Origin: Dugong dugon
Lineage: Eukaryota; Chordata; Mammalia; Sirenia; Dugongidae
DNA: 64,000 bases
Direction: 5' to 3'
Assembly: GCA_030035585.1 (NCBI GenBank)
Contig: CM057464.1
Coordinates: 26,925,465-26,989,464 of the forward strand
In this document: positions 1 through 11,700 of the stretch, in pieces
Layout of the letters: every line of letters begins with the position of its first letter
Position numbering within the stretch: the stretch's first letter is position 1
Notes under the pieces: generated by a model
Seen by the model: the letters and a program-made list of their open reading frames with translations, nothing else
The model's database searches: none
What the model was told of the DNA's origin: nothing
Translations under genes and position numbers: made by a program

Positions 1-3000
1 TTAGTCACAGAATAGTGTCAGCAACACTTGTTCCAAAATTTCCCATTGGAGGTTAAGCTGATTTGAAATCTGTCTCCTTTTGTCTCTTGGGACTTTTACT
101 CTTACCTGAAGAGAACATTATAGAATTTACTACAGTGTCAAATGGAAGATAGAAGACACAGAGGAACTGCTGTAAAATAGAATAAATTGATCCTAAATGT
201 TGAAAAGTTAACTGATACTTTTTCTTTCTCACTAAGGGTCATAAAATATCCACTGAAAGATATGTACATGACACAAGGTCTGCATCTAGTTACTGGCTTT
301 TCACTGATCCTTTTCTAAAACAGTGTAAGATGTTAGGCCAATATTCTCTAAGGGCATAATCTGTGCTACTCAAAGAATTTCTGATTTAATTTTAGTTAAA
401 CTTTAACAGAAGAATAAAGATATAAAGGAAGAGAATATGATGTCAAATATAAAAATAAACCTGCAAAATCACAAAAACTTGAAAGGGCAAGTCACTCTAC
501 TCCAAAGTAGCTTGGTCCTCCTCAAAAGAATTTCTAATTTTAGATTTTTAAGTTTTCATGCCAATATTTTTTGCCCCAAATGGAAGGACCATCCTGTTGC
601 CATACAGAAAAAAAAAAAAATCTGTTCTATGAATAATCCTTAGCCCAGTCCCAGGTTGGAAGTTACTCAGTTAAAGTTCCATTTTGTTAGTGCCAGTTCA
701 TAAGCTTTAGATCAGTGAAGGATGATAATCGAAGGCTCTAACCATTTGTTGGCTGTGACTTCCTGTGCCCAATTGCATTCACTTCCTCTTCTGCAATGGT
801 AGAGTACAGTTTTGAAGATCTTTTCCCTCTACTGGAAGGCTTGTCATTGTTGTGATCTGAATTTCTTTTGTAATAGTATCCTCTTTGCACTACTGAGGAA
901 AAGGGATTCAATTTACCCTTTATATTAGCAAAGACATAAATGTGTTGACATTAATATAAAAAAAATAGTAATATTAAAAGTTAAATATCGTCTTACCCAC
1001 CCCATTTAGGATTCAAGGGACCTGCTGTATTGGTCCTGGGCAGAACCACCATTATCTACAGAATTCGACAGCCAACATTATGGAAATGTGCAAAATGAGG
1101 TGAGCTTTGAGTCTGCCCCAAAAAGGTTTTAACACTTCGGGAGCAAGGGAGAATGAAGAGAACAGGATACAAGGAAAAGATTAGTCCAAAGGACTAACTG
1201 ACCACAGCTACCAAGACCTCCACCGGACTGAGTCCAGTACAGCTAGATGGTGCCTGGCTACCAGCACTGACTGCTCTGACCAGGATCACAACAGAGGGTT
1301 CTGGACAGAGCTGGAGAAGGATGTAGAGCATAATTCTAACTCCCCCCAAAAAAAGACCAGATTTACTGGCCTAAAGGAGACTGGAGAAACCGCAAGAGTA
1401 TGGCCCCCAGACACCCTTTCAGCTCAGAGGTGAAGTTACCTTCGAGGTTCACTGTTCAGCCTGGGAGTAGACAGCCCAGTAAAACTAAATGAGACTAACG
1501 AGGTACAGGAGTCCAGTGACAAGGGCCAGAAGGCAGAGGGGGAGTAGGAAGCTGATGATAAGGAACACAAGTTGAGTAAGGATACTGTTGATGTGTTGTG
1601 AGATTGTTAACCACTGTTATAGGGCAACATTTGTAGTAACTGTTAAATGGGAGGCTATTTTGTCCTGTAAGCCTTCATCTTGGGTGAGAATGGCAGCACA
1701 ATTGGAAGAGCATAGTCAATGTCACTTAAATGTTTATGTAAAAAGTTTTGAAATGGTGTATCTTTGGCTATGTGTAATTTCACCAGAAAAAAAAAAAAAA
1801 GCTGAGAATTCAGAGGATTAAAATGTTGTGGGGTTGTTAACCAAAGTCATAAAACAGCATGTGTACTACTGTTACATGAGAAACTGTTCTGTAAGCCTTC
1901 ACCTGAAGTACAATAAAATATTAAAAAAAAAAAAAAAAGGTTCTAACAAAAAAGCCCCTGTGTTACCATTTTGATTCCACGATGGATTAATGGAAATCAC
2001 ATTCACAATGGAATAGTCCAGAAGAATCACAGTAATTTACCTGTTTCAGAAATTAATTGGGCATGCTAGTCCAAAGGGAGGCACAGAACAAGGAAATGGA
2101 GTAACCACCATGAATAATGTACAAGAAAATAGGAAGGAGTACATGAGGAACACTTTATAAAGAAAAGACAGGGCTCATAAGCAGCTGTTATTTCTGGGTC
2201 ACCTTAGTGGACAAGCTGATAAATTGAAGTCACAATCTCACCACCTTAGACATTTACAACCTGTTCTCAGGCCTTGTGTATATTTTCAGTTGAACTTCAG
2301 TACAAAGTGATACCATCAGAATGATCTCTGATTAGCTTACTCTGGACCCCAGAGGGAGAGTAAATGTTCTCCATAGTTCCACAGCCCCTACCATCCAACT
2401 GGAAAGATGGCGGCATGAACTATTCTTAATATTTGCTATTGCGGGCAGGGAGGGAGGCAATTAAATGTCTACCGCTGAAGTAACTCGTTCTATTTTATTT
2501 CTTATCTTCCAGGGAAAGAAAACACAACTTTTCACAGCAGCTAAAGGCACACTAGTGGCATTCTGTGTTTTACCCACTTAGTTAACCCTCAGAAGGTCCA
2601 TGATACACATTCTTACTCTAGAGGCTGGGGGGTTACTCTACGCCTTGTTTTGATCATCTGTAGGCATCTAGAAAACATCATTTTCCAAAACTGTTTAACA
2701 ATTATTTTTAATTCAACCTTCTGATGTTTTAAAAAAAAATCCTTCAACATTTTAGTTGCTTTAGACAAAATGGAAGTTCCTACTTACCACTACTATCTCT
2801 TCCTTACCTCCCTATCTCTCTCCATTGGATTCTTTCAGACATTTTCAAAGCTTCCTTCTAAGTAAAGATGTAAGTAAGCCTTTGAGGGAAGGAGGAAAAT
2901 GGACGGTAGGAGTGGGGGAGGGGCTTGTGGCCAGATCAGGGCTGCCAGAGGCACTTCCTGGGTCAGTTCAGCAACCACTAGGGGCTCTTCCTCCTACACC

Positions 3001-4302
3001 AAGACTTCCAAGGCTGTGACTGTAATACTGAGCCCTGTATTCATTTACTCCTTGTGAACTGACTACAGGTGCCAGTCACCACTGATGATTTCAGTTTCTG
3101 TTTGACAGGAGTGGTTTACTAGCTTTGGTCAAAACCCAGCTTATTTTATTACTAGCCAATAGATGGCTATGAATAGGGAAGTGTGCACCCACCAAATAAA
3201 TCTGCAGAATGTATAGAAGAAAGCAGGCAGTGTTATTATTATTATTTTTTAATTAGACTCCCAAGACACAAAGGCAGTACTCAGAAACACTTTCTGTTGT
3301 CTTTAACCCGAGAATATTATTATTTAAAAATAAAAATAAAAAAGGATAATGTAGGAAGATGTCAGAGCCAGCAAGATCAAAGAATTCTAAAGTATTAAAT
3401 ACATCTAAAATAAAACCAATCAATCCCATGCCAGAATGAGAACCCTCTGGGAATGGGGATGCCTTGCATGGCTCTAGAATTTCTTTACAGGAGAAGCTTA
3501 GAGGCAGCATTTACATAACACTTCACTTAGAATAGAACCAAAAAGTCAATTGTGAATTTAAAACAACAGGCAAGGTGGATGAAAGAAATGGCTGGGGTAC
3601 TGCAGCCACACCAACCACCTCTCACCTCCACTGATGCCCACTCTTGATCTGATTTAGGAGACAGCATTCAAGTCGTGGGATACTCTTGCTCTGCTCCTAC
3701 TCCTGTAAACTGGAAGGAGCAAACTGGTGTGATGAGACCATAACAGTGTCCATGCTGATGACACACATCTGAGAATGAGGAATGTTTGATCTCAAGACCG
3801 AGAGAACACAATGAGATACATGTTCTCTCAGGCCTGGGGACACTGCTCCTGAACCATAGTAAGGGTGCCTTACCACACTAGGGGAAGCTTTCCTGGGAAA
3901 TATTGGGACCTAGAACTCTACAGGTAGGACCAAATTAGTCACAAAATAATTTTTAAGGAGCTCCTAGCATGTTGGCAGCCAGCTCAATAACATCTAGTAA
4001 TAAATACTATAAATACAAATAAATGCTAATAAATGCTAGTAGTAAAATAGCATTAGACCTTTGGGCTGGATGTATCAGTTATGTTTTTTGCTTTCTGTAT
4101 ATGGTTCTTCACTAAGATCCAATGTCATCAATAAAGTTGAATTGAGTTTCAGAACTAAGAAACCACTCTGGTTCTACAAATTTAATCTGAGGGATGTTGA
4201 CTTAAACAAACTCTGAGATACCCATTAAGTTCAGGATTAATTCCTTTTTCTTGAAATGATCCTCCTTAGGGTGAGAAGCAGCTCAGAGAAGACATTTCTT
4301 AC
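1..4302 (-). other. CARMIL1: CARMIL1 intron leading to the terminal exon
   Basis: Follows the donor at 4302 on the minus strand. It holds the LINE-like 3' ends at 1087-1938 and short A/T-rich stretches around 3230-3350 and 3970-4050. I found no AfroSINE in this interval and no sequence that could encode the expected CARMIL1 C-terminus. The rest shows no recognisable feature. Confidence 0.7.
1087..1938 (+). mobile_element. LINE-like 3' region with two successive poly(A)-ending tails
   Basis: About 850 bp that resembles the 3' untranslated region of an L1 lineage known to me from elephant-like genomes. It ends with AATAAA-containing CAATAAAATATT followed by a run of A (1921-1938). A related tail ends in a run of A at about 1786-1800, so two diverged copies of the same 3' end stand in tandem (roughly 1583-1800 and 1821-1938). 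Both share the GTTGTTAACCA-like and CTGTAAGCCTTCA motifs. No coding capacity remains. The family name is a tentative recollection. Confidence 0.5.
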
Positions 4303-4443
4303 CTTCCTGGGAAAACGTTCTAGGACTGGGCTGAGGGCTACTCTGGCCATCTCGCTCTTTGTCCGAAGGAACTTTTTTGAGGATGAGTGGAAGAAGAGCA
4401 ACTTTAGGGGAACTAGGACCAGATGGAGAGTCTGGGATGTCCT
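4303..4443 (-). CDS. CARMIL1: CARMIL1 penultimate coding exon (EDIPDSPSGPSSPKVALLPL)
   Basis: A 141-bp exon: two bases completing Glu, 46 codons, one base. The acceptor is TTTTGTCTCCACAG (AG at 4444-4445) and the donor GTAAGA at 4297-4302. The peptide reads EDIPDSPSGPSSPKVALLPL then ILKKVPSDKERDGQSSPQPS and PRTFSQE, the part of CARMIL1 just before the C-terminus. The donor phase requires a further exon, which in other mammals begins VSRRSWG. I could not find that exon in 1-4302, so it is probably outside the window. Intron read-through would add only a few residues (GKKCLL) before a stop. Confidence 0.94.
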
Positions 4444-4904
4444 CTGTGGAGACAAAACATGAATCAAACTGTTCTACAAACTGGGTTCCAAGAACATTAA
4501 ATACAAAAAAAAGTATCATAGAATTTTTATGGCCAAAAATTAGTTTTATGTCTCTGCTCAGTGAAATAATATCCACAAACAACAGAAAGAAAAATAATGA
4601 ATACTCTATAAAAGGTTAAAATCTGCACAGAAGGGAGTCTATCCTGCAGACACAGAATTTCAATGAGCTGATATTTGAAAATTAGATCTGTAAATCAACC
4701 AAATGTTCCTTCTGCCTCAGACACAGAAAGTACTGTAAATATGCAGTATTTACAACCCATCGCCTTTAAGTGCTATCAAATTCAGTGAAGCGGTCAAAAT
4801 ATAAACGCATATGTGTGTGTTTACATACATACAAGTACATATATCAAGGTTATCAAGAATAACTTGGAATCATGGGCCTCTAGAACCGGAAGGGACTTGG
4901 TGGT

Positions 4905-5020
4905 GATCACTGTACAAATGAAGAGATTAATTGACCTGCTAAACTAAGAAGATGGCCCAACAGCTAGGAGTAGAACTCTAGTCTCTTAGTTCTAAAGCCA
5001 GTACTGTTTCACTCTAATTA
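4905..5020 (-). mobile_element. MIR-like old SINE fragment
   Basis: Reads like the MIR core on the minus strand: tracts equivalent to ACAAATGAAGAGATTAA and CTAGGAGTAGAACTCTAGTC. It is heavily diverged. Confidence 0.5.
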
Positions 5021-5103
5021 GAAGGACTAACTAAACTGTGCTCCTTTAAAGGAAAAATTCATTATCTCTGCTCCCTTACCAAAAAAGTAATTCTCAATTT
5101 GGC

Positions 5104-5162
5104 GTGTGTCCACATGCGTATGTGTGCATGTGTGTGTGGTGTCGTGTGTTTGTGTGTTGTGT
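5104..5162. repeat. Imperfect (TG)n microsatellite
   Basis: A TG-dominated tract with several interruptions (ATGCGTATGTGTGCATGTGT and following). Confidence 0.8.
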
Positions 5163-6109
5163 AGAAGACAACCTACATGCAGGCTCTCTTAGCCTTATAC
5201 TTCCAATTCAAGTCTCCTCCTTGCTTTGCCACATAACCAGGGATGTGACAAGAATGACATATTGTGAAGATACTAACACCCCCAACCTTGACTACAATTG
5301 ACAGAACTGTGGTGAGGAAATGCGATGGTGCATTTAAAAATGCTTGCTGAACTCGCAAGTTCTATTAACCTAAGTCTCGCTATACTAAGTACTAAGAAAT
5401 AAATGAGCAATTTTAGTAAATAAATTAAAATAAAAACTTCTTTCAATGGAATATTGGATATCCAGCTAGTTTTATATTCATCATTAGCAATGAGGGAGTC
5501 TAAATACTAAGTAAATGATTAGACCCATTGTGTAAGAGTTGTTTCCTTACTTCAGAGTAGAGAACATAACTAGCTGACAATGCCAACAGCAAACCTTCTT
5601 TTGAGTAGTTATCATTAAAAAAATTTTTTTTTTGTAAAGAAAATTCTTTCTAAACTATTTTCTTTGCCTCTTTTCTCCCCACTCCTTCTCATATGAAGCT
5701 TTTTTGTTTGCTCCAAGAAAGATTTTATGTGCCCACCAGGAAGAACTTTTAGCTTGGTTTCTGAAAAAGACTGAGCAGAATTAGGAAGGACTTTGATCAA
5801 GTCCTATGCTTCAAGGGTTAGTTTCCTGAGGGACTCTAACATACCCCTTTCTTTGTGTTTTTCTTTAGTCTGTGCACTGGGTTTCTAGAGGGATCAATGG
5901 TCTGTAAAGATGGATTACTGGTCTAGCTGGCTGCTAGGTGAACAAAAGAATGTATGACAGAAAATGGGAAAGATCCAGAAGGGGAATGAGTGTGGGCACA
6001 AGGGACTGCCTTTTTTCTCTTTCCACCTAAATCATCTGCGTACTGGTGAACTCCCATGATGCACTATGCATCCTAGTACATACACATGCCCAGTAGAAGA
6101 AGGTTGTGG

Positions 6110-6300
6110 AGTCCTATTACCTGGCTGCCACTCAACAACTGTGTGACTTGGCAAACTTAGTATCTCTGTGCCTCACTTTCCTCAACTGTAAAATGGAGCC
6201 GTACTGAGGATTTTTAGGAGTTTATCCATGTAAAGCCCTTAGAACAGTGCCTGGCACAAGTAAGCATTTAATCAAGATTAGCTGTTATTATTATTGTAAT
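6110..6300 (+). mobile_element. MIR SINE
   Basis: Plus-strand MIR: AACTGTGTGACTTGGCAA, TGCCTCACTTTCCTCAACTG and AGTGCCTGGCACAAGTAAGC are the classic MIR landmarks in the right order. Confidence 0.75.
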
Positions 6301-7043
6301 TATGTGTATAATCTGACTATATATCTTTATCCTATTTGCCTAATTTTTGTAGGGGAATAATGCATAGAGGTAAAGGGTTGATATGGGGGTTCATTATTGA
6401 GTCTACTTTTGTATATGTTTGAAAATTTCTAGAATAGAATGTTAAAAAAGAAAAAAAAGAAGACGTGGTAGGGAGGAGGGGCAGTTTCGGGAAAGAAGGA
6501 AAAGAACAAGGCAGAGCCTAATCCATCTCTAATAATTTTTAAGTTTTTTCTATCATAGGATTTTCTCACCCAAGAGTTAGTAAAAGGCCAGAGAGTAAAT
6601 AATTTAGGCTTTGTGGTCATAATGATCTCTGTCACAACTTCTCAACCCTGCCTCTCTCTGTAGTGCAAATGCAGCCATAGACAATAAGTACGCACATGGC
6701 CATGTTCCGGTGAAACCTTATTTATAAAAACAAGCCCAAAGTCTGCCAAGTCCTGTTCTAAACCCTTGATATTGCACAGAATCTGGGATAAAACAAAGGA
6801 ATGTATGCTTTCCCCATTTATGGCCCTCATCCTTAAATATACAGCCTTTTTAAGGGCCTGCCTCCCTGGAGACAAGATTTCAGAAAACAGTATCAAGCAC
6901 TGTGGCTGGGTCAACCCAACAGGAGACTGACTTTCCTGTTTTCCCCTCCAATATGTACCCCTAAAGCAAGGACAGTCTCAGAGTCCCCAGCTCTCACACA
7001 GTGGGACTCAGTGTTGAATAAAAGAATCCCTCAGCCCTTGTCA

Positions 7044-7172
7044 GAGTCCCTGGGTGGCATAAACGATTAAGCACTAGGCTACTAGCTGAAAAGTTTGGTG
7101 GTTCGAACCCATCCAGAGGCACCTCAGAAGAAAGGCCTGTCGATCTGCTTCCGTGTCACTTTCACAGCCTCT
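7044..7172 (+). mobile_element. AfroSINE, 3'-truncated
   Basis: Carries the tRNA-like head (GAGTCCCTGGGTGGC, B-box GGTTCGAACCC) and part of the body, but not the tail. It lies 58 bp from an oppositely oriented copy. Confidence 0.85.
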
Positions 7173-7230
7173 GGCAAGTTTCCCATGATCTCCTCCTGCA
7201 GAATCCCTCCATACATATGTTCGCTAAAAA

Positions 7231-7430
7231 TCAAAACCAAACCCACTGCTGTCAAGTCTATTTCGACTCATAGTGACCCTACAGACAGCGTAGAACTGCC
7301 CCATGGGGTTTCCAAAGCTGTAAGTCTTTACGGAAGCAGACTGCCAAATCGATCTCCTGTGGAGCTGGTTGGTTTGAACTGCTGACCTTTCAGTTAGCAG
7401 CCAAGCACTTAACCACTGCACCACCAGAGC
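7231..7430 (-). mobile_element. AfroSINE, full-length
   Basis: Minus-strand copy running from the TTTGGTTTTGA tail to the head GTGGTGCA. It includes the GACTCATAGTGACCC and AGTTAGCAGCC blocks. It ends about 100 bp from the donor of exon 7533-7745. Confidence 0.92.
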
Positions 7431-7532
7431 ACATGTTCATTGCAACCTCAGAAACCATTCATGGAGCCCTGAATCAGTGGCTCTGGTGAAGTCACCTGGT
7501 CATGGTGACTCCTTGACCAGCAATAGCCTTAC

Positions 7533-7745
7533 CTGGCTGTGAGGTGGTCCTTGGTTTCTGCGGGATGATAGGCCGGGATGCCAGGGTGGGCTTGGGGGAC
7601 TGAAGAAGGGGCTTCGGGCTGGTGGATGTGCTGGAAGAGCCCCGAGACCTGGAGCCCACATTCACTTTGGGTTCTGCTTTGGCATTTTTTTCTGGTGTTG
7701 CCAAACCGAAGCGGTTCTCTGGGAGACCTGGGGGCAGTTTGGGCA
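7533..7745 (-). CDS. CARMIL1: CARMIL1 exon (PKLPPGLPENRFGLATPEKN ... proline/serine-rich)
   Basis: A 213-bp exon: two bases completing Val, 70 codons, then one base. The acceptor is TTTTTATTTTAG (AG at 7746-7747) and the donor GTAAGG at 7527-7532. It begins PKLPPGLPENRFGLATPEKN and runs through SRSRGSSSTSTSPKPLLQSP to KPTLASRPIIPQKPRTTSQP. The SPKP, SPKPTL and IPQKPR stretches are proline-rich SH3-ligand-like motifs, the type of segment reported to contact class I myosins in CARMILs; a direct contact here is inference. Two AfroSINE pieces lie 100-490 bp beyond the donor. Confidence 0.95.
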
Positions 7746-8796
7746 CTAAAATAAAAATGGGTACAAAAAGTACACTTTACTTTAAAAATTGAAAGTCAAA
7801 AAAAATAATAATTTGAAGCTAAGGGAAATCTGGTACAAAGTGCTATAATCATTTCTATTCAGTTCTCATCATAGATACTTTAGAACAGAATCAAAACATG
7901 CTAGTGGAAGATTAAAGTTATTTGCAGAAAAGCAATGAACTTGATTGTACTATTCTGATCACCACTGACTACTGCACAGATGACAAGCCTCACAGTTAAT
8001 TGACCAGCTCCATAATAATGTACAAAGAAAATAGCAGTTCTTAATGCATTTGGAGCCTTTCAGATCTTTCTTGGTTCTGGCCTGAGGTACAGGAATAACC
8101 AACTGTTATGTGCCTCAGTTCTGGACAATAATCCATTAGAGCTCCAGCTGCAGACCCTGAGTGCTTGCAGAGGGCTATGTGATGGCCATCTCCTGGCTCC
8201 AGAAATGTCTTCCTATCCCTGCCTCCATACCTATCACTGCCTTAACTTAATCAGACTACCGGCAAAAATAAGCAGGTTAAATATGATTTACATTCCAACT
8301 CTCAGTGCATGAATATACTAAAACTAAGCATGAGAACATCAAACAGCAAATCGAGGTTTTGACCATGCAATTTACATGTCACTCTCTAGTATATTGTATT
8401 CAGTACACCCAAGAAGTTGGAGGGCCAAACAAAAGAGCCACCATACCACATACGACGCATGGCTTATTTTTAAAAACATCAGCCATGTCCCCACCTTTTT
8501 GTCTCTCCTTAAAAATGCCCACAACTTGGGAGTTCATCTCATTAAAAAAATAATCAGAATTTCCTCCATTTGGGAAATCAGTAAACGTGCCCTGTCCAGG
8601 CACAGGTAATAGTGGTGGGAGATGTTCTCCCAGGTGGAGCTAGGTGAGGCACAGGGGTGAAAGCCGAAAAAACACACAACACAGAGGCCCATTCTTGCCT
8701 CTCCATCTTTACCTTTCTTCTTTTAATCATGTGCTATTCATAGAACCAAAAGGTAAGTGTTTTTTCTAAGGGGTGGTGGGCAATGGCCTGACTTAC
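7746..8796 (-). other. CARMIL1: CARMIL1 intron
   Basis: A 1.05-kb intron between the KLGNDA and PKLPP exons. No recognisable repeat or other feature; A/T-rich near 7800. Confidence 0.9.
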
Positions 8797-8878
8797 CAGC
8801 CCCACTTCCATCCAACCATTCCATGCTGCTCAAGGACAGGGCAGAAGCATCCTGGGAGATGGCATCATTCCCAAGTTT
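8797..8878 (-). CDS. CARMIL1: CARMIL1 micro-exon (KLGNDAISQDASALSLSSME)
   Basis: An 82-bp exon of 27 codons plus one base, recognised from its splice signals. The acceptor AG is at 8879-8880 and the donor GTAAGT at 8791-8796. It encodes KLGNDAISQDASALSLSSME then WLDGSGA and leaves a G that joins TG of the next exon to make Val. KLGNDA.SQD is the recognisable CARMIL1 part. The second half looks more divergent than its neighbours, as expected of disordered tail. The acceptor lacks a strong polypyrimidine tract directly upstream (intron sequence GAATTTTTTAG), so skipping is possible. Skipping would change frame, because 82 is not a multiple of 3. Confidence 0.9.
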
Positions 8879-9640
8879 CTAAAAAATTCAAGCACCACCA
8901 TCGGTAAAAAAGTACATTTATTTAATGTGGAAGGGGAGGGAAAAAAAAAAAAAGAAAAGAAACGACAATAAATAATGGCTCCCTAACTCTACTGCTGTTA
9001 TGCAGGCTAGGTCTGAACCATCTGGGTCCCTGAAGCTCTCCTGCTGGGACAAAGCTTGAGAAAGGGATTCTGTTCTGTGTTTATTTATAGTCCTGGAACT
9101 GGGGTCCAAAGTGTGGCCAGTTCTCCAGAGACTCCCACAGATCAGACGTGTGTGGGTTCAGGGGAAGCCGTGGGCTTGGTGACATTTCCTGTTTTCTTGT
9201 TGACACCTAGGGAGGTTTGCAACCTCTGGTATTCCACGCCTCCCCAGGTGCCGTGATGGGGGTGCTTACACTCTAAAAATTTACAGAACCCTCTCTAGGT
9301 TTGGTTTCCAATAATCAAGTTTTAAAAGCAGCAACCTTTCCAACCTCAATGTGTGAAAGAGGTGAAAGGGGGGCTTAAAGAGGCAGGGTCTCCCTTGAAC
9401 TGAGGCAGCATGGCATGACACAGATCTATTTCTTAAAAGGCAAATACAGATGAAATGGCATAGGAAGGCATGAATTTAAAAAAAAAAAAAAAAAGCTCAG
9501 GTGGATTGAGGTTGTGATGGCAAAGACAGAGAAGGGTATATGCCACCCTAAAGGGCAGCAACTGACATAGCTAGGTATCAGCCTCTTCCCTGGATAAGTT
9601 ATGGCACAGAAAGTCCGTATTAGAATGAGTTGTATAGATA

Positions 9641-9837
9641 AAAAACAAAAACCAAACCAGATGCCATTGAGACGATTCCAACCCATGGCAGCCCTGTGTG
9701 TTACAGAGTAGAACTGCTCCATGGGATTTTCGAGGCTATGACCTTTTGGAAGCAGATTGCAGGCTTTTATTCCATGGTGCCTCTGGATAAGTTTGAACTG
9801 TCAACCTTTCAGTCGGTAGTTGAGTGCTTAACCATTT
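9641..9837 (-). mobile_element. AfroSINE, minus arm of a head-to-head pair
   Basis: Tail AAACAAAAACCAAACCAG through GATTCCAACCCATGGCAGCC to the head. Its 5' end nearly abuts a plus-strand copy that begins about 9842. Confidence 0.88.
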
Positions 9838-9841
9838 GCTT

Positions 9842-10027
9842 GCAAACAGTTTGCACTTGACTACTAACCTAAATGTTGGTGCTTCAAACTCAAACAGTGG
9901 TGTCACAGAAGAAAGACCTGGCGATCTGCTTCCATAAAGATTATAGCCAAGAAAAGACCATGGAGAAGATCTACTCTGTAAAAGACGGGGCCACCATGAG
10001 TTGGAACCAACTTGACAGCAACAGGGA
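9842..10027 (+). mobile_element. AfroSINE, plus arm of a head-to-head pair
   Basis: Head GCAAACAGTTTGCACTTGAC, body GACCTGGCGATCTGCTTCC and tail TTGGAACCAACTTGACAGC. It is diverged and forms an inverted repeat with the preceding copy. Confidence 0.82.
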
Positions 10028-10275
10028 TTAGATACAAAGAAGATATGAAAAGTAAAGTGTGCTTCCTTAACCATGCTGACAGATCCTACTGACAAAGATG
10101 ATCCACATCTCCCTCCTGTCTGAAAAATAAAAATGAGGTGGGCAGGTAGACCAGCAGGACCAATGATGCTCCTAAGGCCTTTTGTCTACTCATTCCTGCT
10201 CATTTCGTGTTTCTGAGAAACCTAACAAGTGAATAATCCACTGCTAATTCCTCATTTTAAATGGTTTTGATGACG

Positions 10276-10481
10276 TTGTTGTTGTTGGGTGTCTTTGCAT
10301 CAATTCCGATTCACAATGACCCTGTGTGACAGAGTAGAATTGCCCCAAAGGTTTTCCTAAACTATAATTTTTATAGAAGCAGACCTCCAAGGTCTTTCTC
10401 CTGAGGAGCTGCTGCTGGGTTCAAATCACCAACTTTTGGTTTAGCAGCTGAGCGCTTAGTCACTGCACCACCAGGGCTCCT
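10276..10481 (-). mobile_element. AfroSINE
   Basis: TTGTTGTTGGGTGTC tail, GATTCACAATGACCCTGTGT block, and head CACTGCACCACCAGGGCTCC. Confidence 0.9.
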
Positions 10482-10494
10482 TTTTGATGACATC

Positions 10495-10648
10495 CCATTG
10501 CCATCGAGTCAATTCCAACTCATAGCGACCCTACAGGACAGAGTAGAACTGCCCCATAGGGTTTCCAAGCAGCGGCTGGTAGATTCTAACTGCCAACCTT
10601 TTTTGGTTAGCAGCCATAGCTCTTAACCACTGTGCCACCAGGGCTCCT
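10495..10648 (-). mobile_element. AfroSINE, short subfamily form
   Basis: CATCGAGTCAATTCCAACTC to GTGCCACCAGGGCTCC. It lacks the middle segment of longer copies. It lies 13 bp from the preceding copy in the same orientation. Confidence 0.9.
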
Positions 10649-11121
10649 TTGATGGCATAGGAGGGCTTCTTTGAAATGTTATTGAGATCTGACTCATTTA
10701 TGACATGCTCCCATCTGCCACGGCCACCCACACATGCACAGGAGTGACAGCTCTACAGAAGGAAGCACTGACCATGGCAGGGATGCTGAGAAGCATGCAG
10801 CGAGGCCACAAAAGTTCCACTCTCACCAGTGAAGGGTGCTAGCAGGTCTCCGAGAAGAAATATGTACACAGCTACCGCAACTAGAATGGGCACATTATCT
10901 GGCATCACTATGGGGAAAGTGAGCCTGAGGGAAGGAAGCCCATGTCATGGGCTGCACACAGAACCCTCTGTGCCTAGACAAGTGTCTGCCACCAAGTCCC
11001 AGCCAGGACCAGCAGAGGATGCTTTAGTCCATGAGCTGGAGCTGTCTGGAGACGGGGCCTGGCCAGACCTCAAGTCCTTAGTGCTTGGTCCTGGACTTTT
11101 ATAGCCTACTAGAAGGCAAGG

Positions 11122-11277
11122 TGCCCCCTGGTGGCACAGTGGTTAAAAGCTCAGGCTGCTAACCAAAAGGTTGGTAGTTGGAATCCACTAGTCGCTCCCT
11201 GCAAACCCTATGGGGCAGTTCTACTCTTGGGTCACTATGAGTCAGAATCAACTCGACAGCTGTGGGTTTGGTTTTTT
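11122..11277 (+). mobile_element. AfroSINE, short subfamily form
   Basis: CCCCTGGTGGCACAGTGGTT head, AACCAAAAGGTTGG, and tail GTGGGTTTGGTTTT. Confidence 0.9.
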
Positions 11278-11349
11278 AGAAGGCAGAGGACTGTGTGTTC
11301 TGTGCCCAGACAAAAATCATAATGCAAAATACTGAAACAGGGCCAGGAC

Positions 11350-11556
11350 TGTTGTTGTTGAGTGCCGTCAAGTTGATTTTCAACTCAGAGTGACCTCGTG
11401 TGACAGAGTAGAACAGCCCCATAGGGTTTTCTAGGCTGTAATCTTTATGGAAGCAGATTGTCAGGTCTTTTTCCTGTGGAGCTGCTGGGTGGGTTTGAAG
11501 TGCCAGCCTTCCCGTTAGCAGCTGAGCTCTCAACTGCTGTGCCACCAGGGCTCCTT
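11350..11556 (-). mobile_element. AfroSINE, full-length
   Basis: TTGTTGTTGAGTGCCGTCAA tail to GTGCCACCAGGGCTCC head. Confidence 0.92.
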
Positions 11557-11657
11557 TGGCCAGGAATAGGGTTCACCAGTTGAGGCCCCATAGGGCACAA
11601 AACTTATGGCGACACTCACTTTCAGGCTCATGCAAGTGCAGGGCTGGCACCTGAGAG

Positions 11658-11700
11658 TGATCCCAACTCATAGTGACCCCGTGTGACAGAGTAGAATTGG
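11658..11700 (-). mobile_element. AfroSINE tail fragment
   Basis: Only the GATCCCAACTCATAGTGACC block and the adjacent GACAGAGTAGAATTG survive. Confidence 0.7.

Larger units (their letters stand above)
4444..7532 (-). other. CARMIL1: CARMIL1 intron
   Basis: A 3.1-kb intron between the PENRF and EDIPDS exons. It contains two MIR-like segments (4905-5020 and 6110-6300), an imperfect TG repeat (5104-5162) and an oppositely oriented pair of AfroSINE pieces near its 5' splice site. The remainder has no recognisable feature. Confidence 0.85.
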
